This document shows positions 5,442 to 7,170 of a stretch of 7,170 nucleotides of DNA, piece by piece. The DNA is taken from the NCBI GenBank assembly GCA_012800625.1, contig JAAZIY010000386.1:1-7170 (forward strand), given 5' to 3'. Each line of letters begins with the position of its first letter. Positions within the stretch are counted from its first letter, which is position 1. Made by a program: the position numbers and the translations under genes. The notes beneath the pieces were generated by a model that worked only from the letters and a program-made list of their open reading frames with translations, was not told the origin of the DNA and searched no databases. This DNA is from Lentisphaerota bacterium (GTDB taxonomy: Bacteria; Verrucomicrobiota; Lentisphaeria; Oligosphaerales; Oligosphaeraceae).

Positions 5442-6914
5442 ATGCCAAGTTTCATCATTGCTATTTTATTGCTTTGCAGCCTAACGCTGTTTTCTCAGCC
5501 GGCAGCCGAGCCTGTACTGCAGCAAAATCTGGCCGCCACCGTGGCACAGTGCCTCAAAGACCTGCAAAGCGATGACCTGCTAACCCGGCGCGCGGCAGCA
5601 CTGCTCATCGGTAAATATGACAGCCCGGAAGCCAAAAAAGCACTGCTGAATTGCCTGCAGGACGAAGACCCAGGCATAAGACAAAGCGCACTGGTCTCGC
5701 TGACGGAGGAGGAGTTTCGCCTGCCACCGGAAACCGGCGCGGAAATATTGCGCCTGCTGAGCGACCCGGATGTACACGTGAGGCGCATCGCCTCATCACT
5801 GCTGGACAGAGCCAGCCAGGGAAATCGTATAGTCGGAGCCAATATCATCATTCGCGGAAATCTGCAGGACAACGCTCAAACGCAGCTGCCGCTGGCCGAA
5901 AAATATTTGAATCTAGCCTTGCAGGACGAAGACCGCTCAGTAAGGCGCAATACACTGTTGGCGGCAGGCTACTTTCCCGGCCTGCTAAAAGCCGACCGGC
6001 TTATGCCTTTCTTGCAAGAGGACTCCAAGGAGCTGCAGGTGCTGGCATTGCGCGCCTTGAGCCGCTGCCGCGAAGACAAGGCGGTTCTGGCCGCTCAGCT
6101 CGAAGCCCTGTTGCACAGCCCGCATGCCGAGCTGAGACGGGAGCTGGTGAACACGGCTGCCAACTTTGGCGAAGCAGGCCTGCCGCTCCTGCAATCCCTG
6201 GCCAAAGACCCGCAGGCTGCCGTCAGACTGCCGGCCATAGGCATCCTGGCGCGCGACAAAAGCGCAGAAAACCTTGCCCTGCTGAAAACCGCAGTGCTCG
6301 ATGAAAATATCCCTGCCGAGCTAAGAAGCCCGCTGGTCTCGCTGTTGCGCCTCTATGCCGAGCAGGGCAGACCCGTGCTCGAGGCCTTGCTGCAGAGCCA
6401 GTCAGCCAGCCTGCGCCAGGCCGCCCTGCGCATCCTGGCCTTGCCAGGCGGCAACGAGGACTTTAACCCGGCGCCTTTTCTCGCCGCTCTGCAAGACAGC
6501 AGTCCGGAAAACCGCCGCCTGGCCATGAGCGCTTTGCGCCGCAACAAGACCAGCTTGTCGCGCCACCAGGCTCTGGCTCTACTGAAGAGCAAGTTTGCCG
6601 ACCTGCGCGCTTTCAGTTTTCAGCTAGTCGAAGACCAGGCGCTCTTGCTCGAGATGGCGCCCTTGGCCATCCTCGACGACGAGCCGGCCTTGCGCCGGGC
6701 CGCATTACAGGTATACGCCAGGCAAAAACCTGAAGACTATCGAGACATACTCATTGCCGCATTGCATGATGAAGACTCTGCCACGCAGGAGTTGGCTGCA
6801 ACCTATCTGCTGCCCATGTATCGTCAGACGGAAATAAGAGCTGCGCTGCTTGAATACCTCCCCCGATGCCAAAAACCGCAGCTCAAACTGCGTCTGCAAA
6901 AAATATTAAAATAA
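5442..6914 (+). CDS. Predicted exported HEAT-repeat protein, function unknown
   Basis: The 490-residue product starts with a hydrophobic segment (about 4-17, FIIAILLLCSLTLF) followed by SQPAAEP, which looks like a Sec signal peptide. It lacks the usual N-terminal Lys/Arg, and Cys12 is not in a good lipobox because Leu precedes it. The rest is alpha-helical repeats with the HEAT pattern, an acidic turn then VR or RR then a small-residue helix. Clear units lie near 43-58 (LLTRRAAALL), 74-88 (EDPGIRQSAL), 107-122, 161-176 (QDEDRSVRRN), 256-271, 351-366, 411-426 and 442-456. Such proteins are usually binding scaffolds; no catalytic motif is visible. The ATG at 5442 is the only sensible start, with only a weak AGG upstream. 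It stands alone after a repeat-filled spacer, so it is probably separately transcribed. Its substrate or partner cannot be inferred. Confidence 0.85.
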   Translation: MPSFIIAILLLCSLTLFSQPAAEPVLQQNLAATVAQCLKDLQSDDLLTRRAAALLIGKYDSPEAKKALLNCLQDEDPGIRQSALVSLTEEEFRLPPETGAEILRLLSDPDVHVRRIASSLLDRASQGNRIVGANIIIRGNLQDNAQTQLPLAEKYLNLALQDEDRSVRRNTLLAAGYFPGLLKADRLMPFLQEDSKELQVLALRALSRCREDKAVLAAQLEALLHSPHAELRRELVNTAANFGEAGLPLLQSLAKDPQAAVRLPAIGILARDKSAENLALLKTAVLDENIPAELRSPLVSLLRLYAEQGRPVLEALLQSQSASLRQAALRILALPGGNEDFNPAPFLAALQDSSPENRRLAMSALRRNKTSLSRHQALALLKSKFADLRAFSFQLVEDQALLLEMAPLAILDDEPALRRAALQVYARQKPEDYRDILIAALHDEDSATQELAATYLLPMYRQTEIRAALLEYLPRCQKPQLKLRLQKILK

Positions 6915-6944
6915 AGCTATCTGGGACATTTGAGTCGAGAAACG

Positions 6945-6977
6945 CGTATGTAGTACACGCTTCAGCGTGCTCCCCGC
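6945..6977 (+). repeat. 33-base perfect repeat, copy 1
   Basis: This copy is identical to 7001-7033 and 7132-7164. It begins CGTATGTAGTACACGC and ends GCGTGCTCCCCGC. Inside, CACGC pairs with GCGTG around TTCA (6956-6969). The end merges into a C-rich hexamer array. It begins 30 bases after the HEAT-gene stop. Confidence 0.95.
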
Positions 6978-6999
6978 TCCCGCACCCGCTCCCGTTCCC
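6973..6999. repeat. C-rich hexamer array 1 (CCCGCW-like, four units)
   Basis: Four hexamers of form CCCGNN start at 6973, 6979, 6985 and 6991, and a fifth CCC lies at 6997-6999. On the minus strand this is G3 runs separated by exactly three bases, the canonical G-quadruplex pattern. It overlaps the end of 33-base repeat copy 1 and fills the spacer to copy 2. Confidence 0.85.
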
Positions 7000-7000
7000 A

Positions 7001-7033
7001 CGTATGTAGTACACGCTTCAGCGTGCTCCCCGC
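7001..7033 (+). repeat. 33-base perfect repeat, copy 2
   Basis: This copy is identical to the one at 6945-6977 and lies 23 bases after it. The hairpin stem CACGC/GCGTG with TTCA loop lies at 7012-7025. A second hexamer array follows directly. Confidence 0.95.
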
Positions 7034-7061
7034 TCCCGCTCCCGCACCCGTACCCGTCCCC
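7029..7061. repeat. C-rich hexamer array 2 (five units)
   Basis: Five CCCGNN hexamers start at 7029, 7035, 7041, 7047 and 7053, followed by CCCC at 7058-7061. Unit endings drift (CT, CT, CA, TA, TC). The minus strand again has regularly spaced G3 runs. Related partial units occur at 7090-7101 and 7160-7170. Confidence 0.85.
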
Positions 7062-7063
7062 AT

Positions 7064-7081
7064 GCCGGCAAGGATGCCGGC
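7064..7081. repeat. Hairpin repeat, GCCGGCA stem with AGGA loop
   Basis: GCCGGCA (7064-7070) pairs perfectly with TGCCGGC (7075-7081) around AGGA. It is followed by GCTCC, as the 33-base repeat hairpin is followed by CTCC. A partial relative, GTCGGCGCTCCC, lies at 7108-7119. This suggests a second hairpin family mixed with the 33-base repeats. Confidence 0.65.
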
Positions 7082-7131
7082 GCTCCGACCCCGCACCCGC
7101 TCAAATGTCGGCGCTCCCAGCAGCCGTCCCA

Positions 7132-7164
7132 CGTATGTAGTACACGCTTCAGCGTGCTCCCCGC
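7132..7164 (+). repeat. 33-base perfect repeat, copy 3
   Basis: This copy is identical to copies 1 and 2 but lies 98 bases after copy 2. The uneven spacing (23 and 98 bases) and repeat-like spacers rule out an ordinary CRISPR array. Repetition probably continues past the window end, because CCCGC units run to 7170. Confidence 0.95.
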
Positions 7165-7170
7165 ACCCGC

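Noticed and set aside
5651..6304. Plus-strand 217-codon open frame inside the HEAT gene
   Set aside because: It is an out-of-frame shadow of the HEAT-repeat gene with Arg/Ala/Pro/Gly-rich composition and no protein family features.
6945..7164. CRISPR array
   Set aside because: Repeat length and identity look suggestive, but the spacers are 23 and 98 bases and consist of C-rich hexamers and hairpins, and no cas gene is present.

Overview
The window is a bacterial chromosome segment. It carries five plus-strand protein genes and three stretches of repeat-rich intergenic DNA. The gene order is manA (mannose-6-phosphate isomerase), a five-domain S1 RNA-binding protein, grpE, dnaJ, then an intergenic block of about 440 bases, then a predicted exported HEAT-repeat protein. 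I found no tRNA, rRNA, CRISPR array, transposase gene or phage gene.

Organism: coding DNA is moderately GC-rich, while some spacers are very AT-rich (about 53-235 and 5040-5200). The DnaJ sequence style, the S1-grpE-dnaJ arrangement and the many small dispersed hairpin repeats between genes recall the PVC group, perhaps Lentisphaerota. That is an impression from memory, not a demonstrated assignment; Spirochaetota is an alternative.

Layout: 1-442 is non-coding. It holds one arm of a composite repeat of about 100 bases (1-102), then three small hairpins (237-322), then the likely manA promoter region. From 443 to 5002, manA, the S1 gene, grpE and dnaJ run in one direction with gaps of 34, 24 and 86 bases, so they are probably one transcription unit. 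The longest gap, before dnaJ, contains a heat-shock-promoter-like sequence and a hairpin. From 5003 to 5441 there are hairpins, a weak terminator-like element and a second, inverted copy of the composite repeat (5154-5254). The HEAT-repeat gene follows (5442-6914). From 6915 to the end there are three perfect 33-base repeats, C-rich hexamer arrays whose other strand fits a G-quadruplex pattern, and further hairpins.

How the genes work together: GrpE and DnaJ are the nucleotide-exchange factor and J-protein co-chaperones of DnaK, whose gene is not in the window. The S1 protein is an RNA-binding translation factor. ManA links fructose-6-phosphate to mannose metabolism and looks like a housekeeping passenger. 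The HEAT-repeat protein has no evident functional link to the others. The most distinctive content is the non-coding repeat system: hairpins whose stem sequences differ while pairing, small loops and flanks are kept, including one paired substitution between the two inverted copies.
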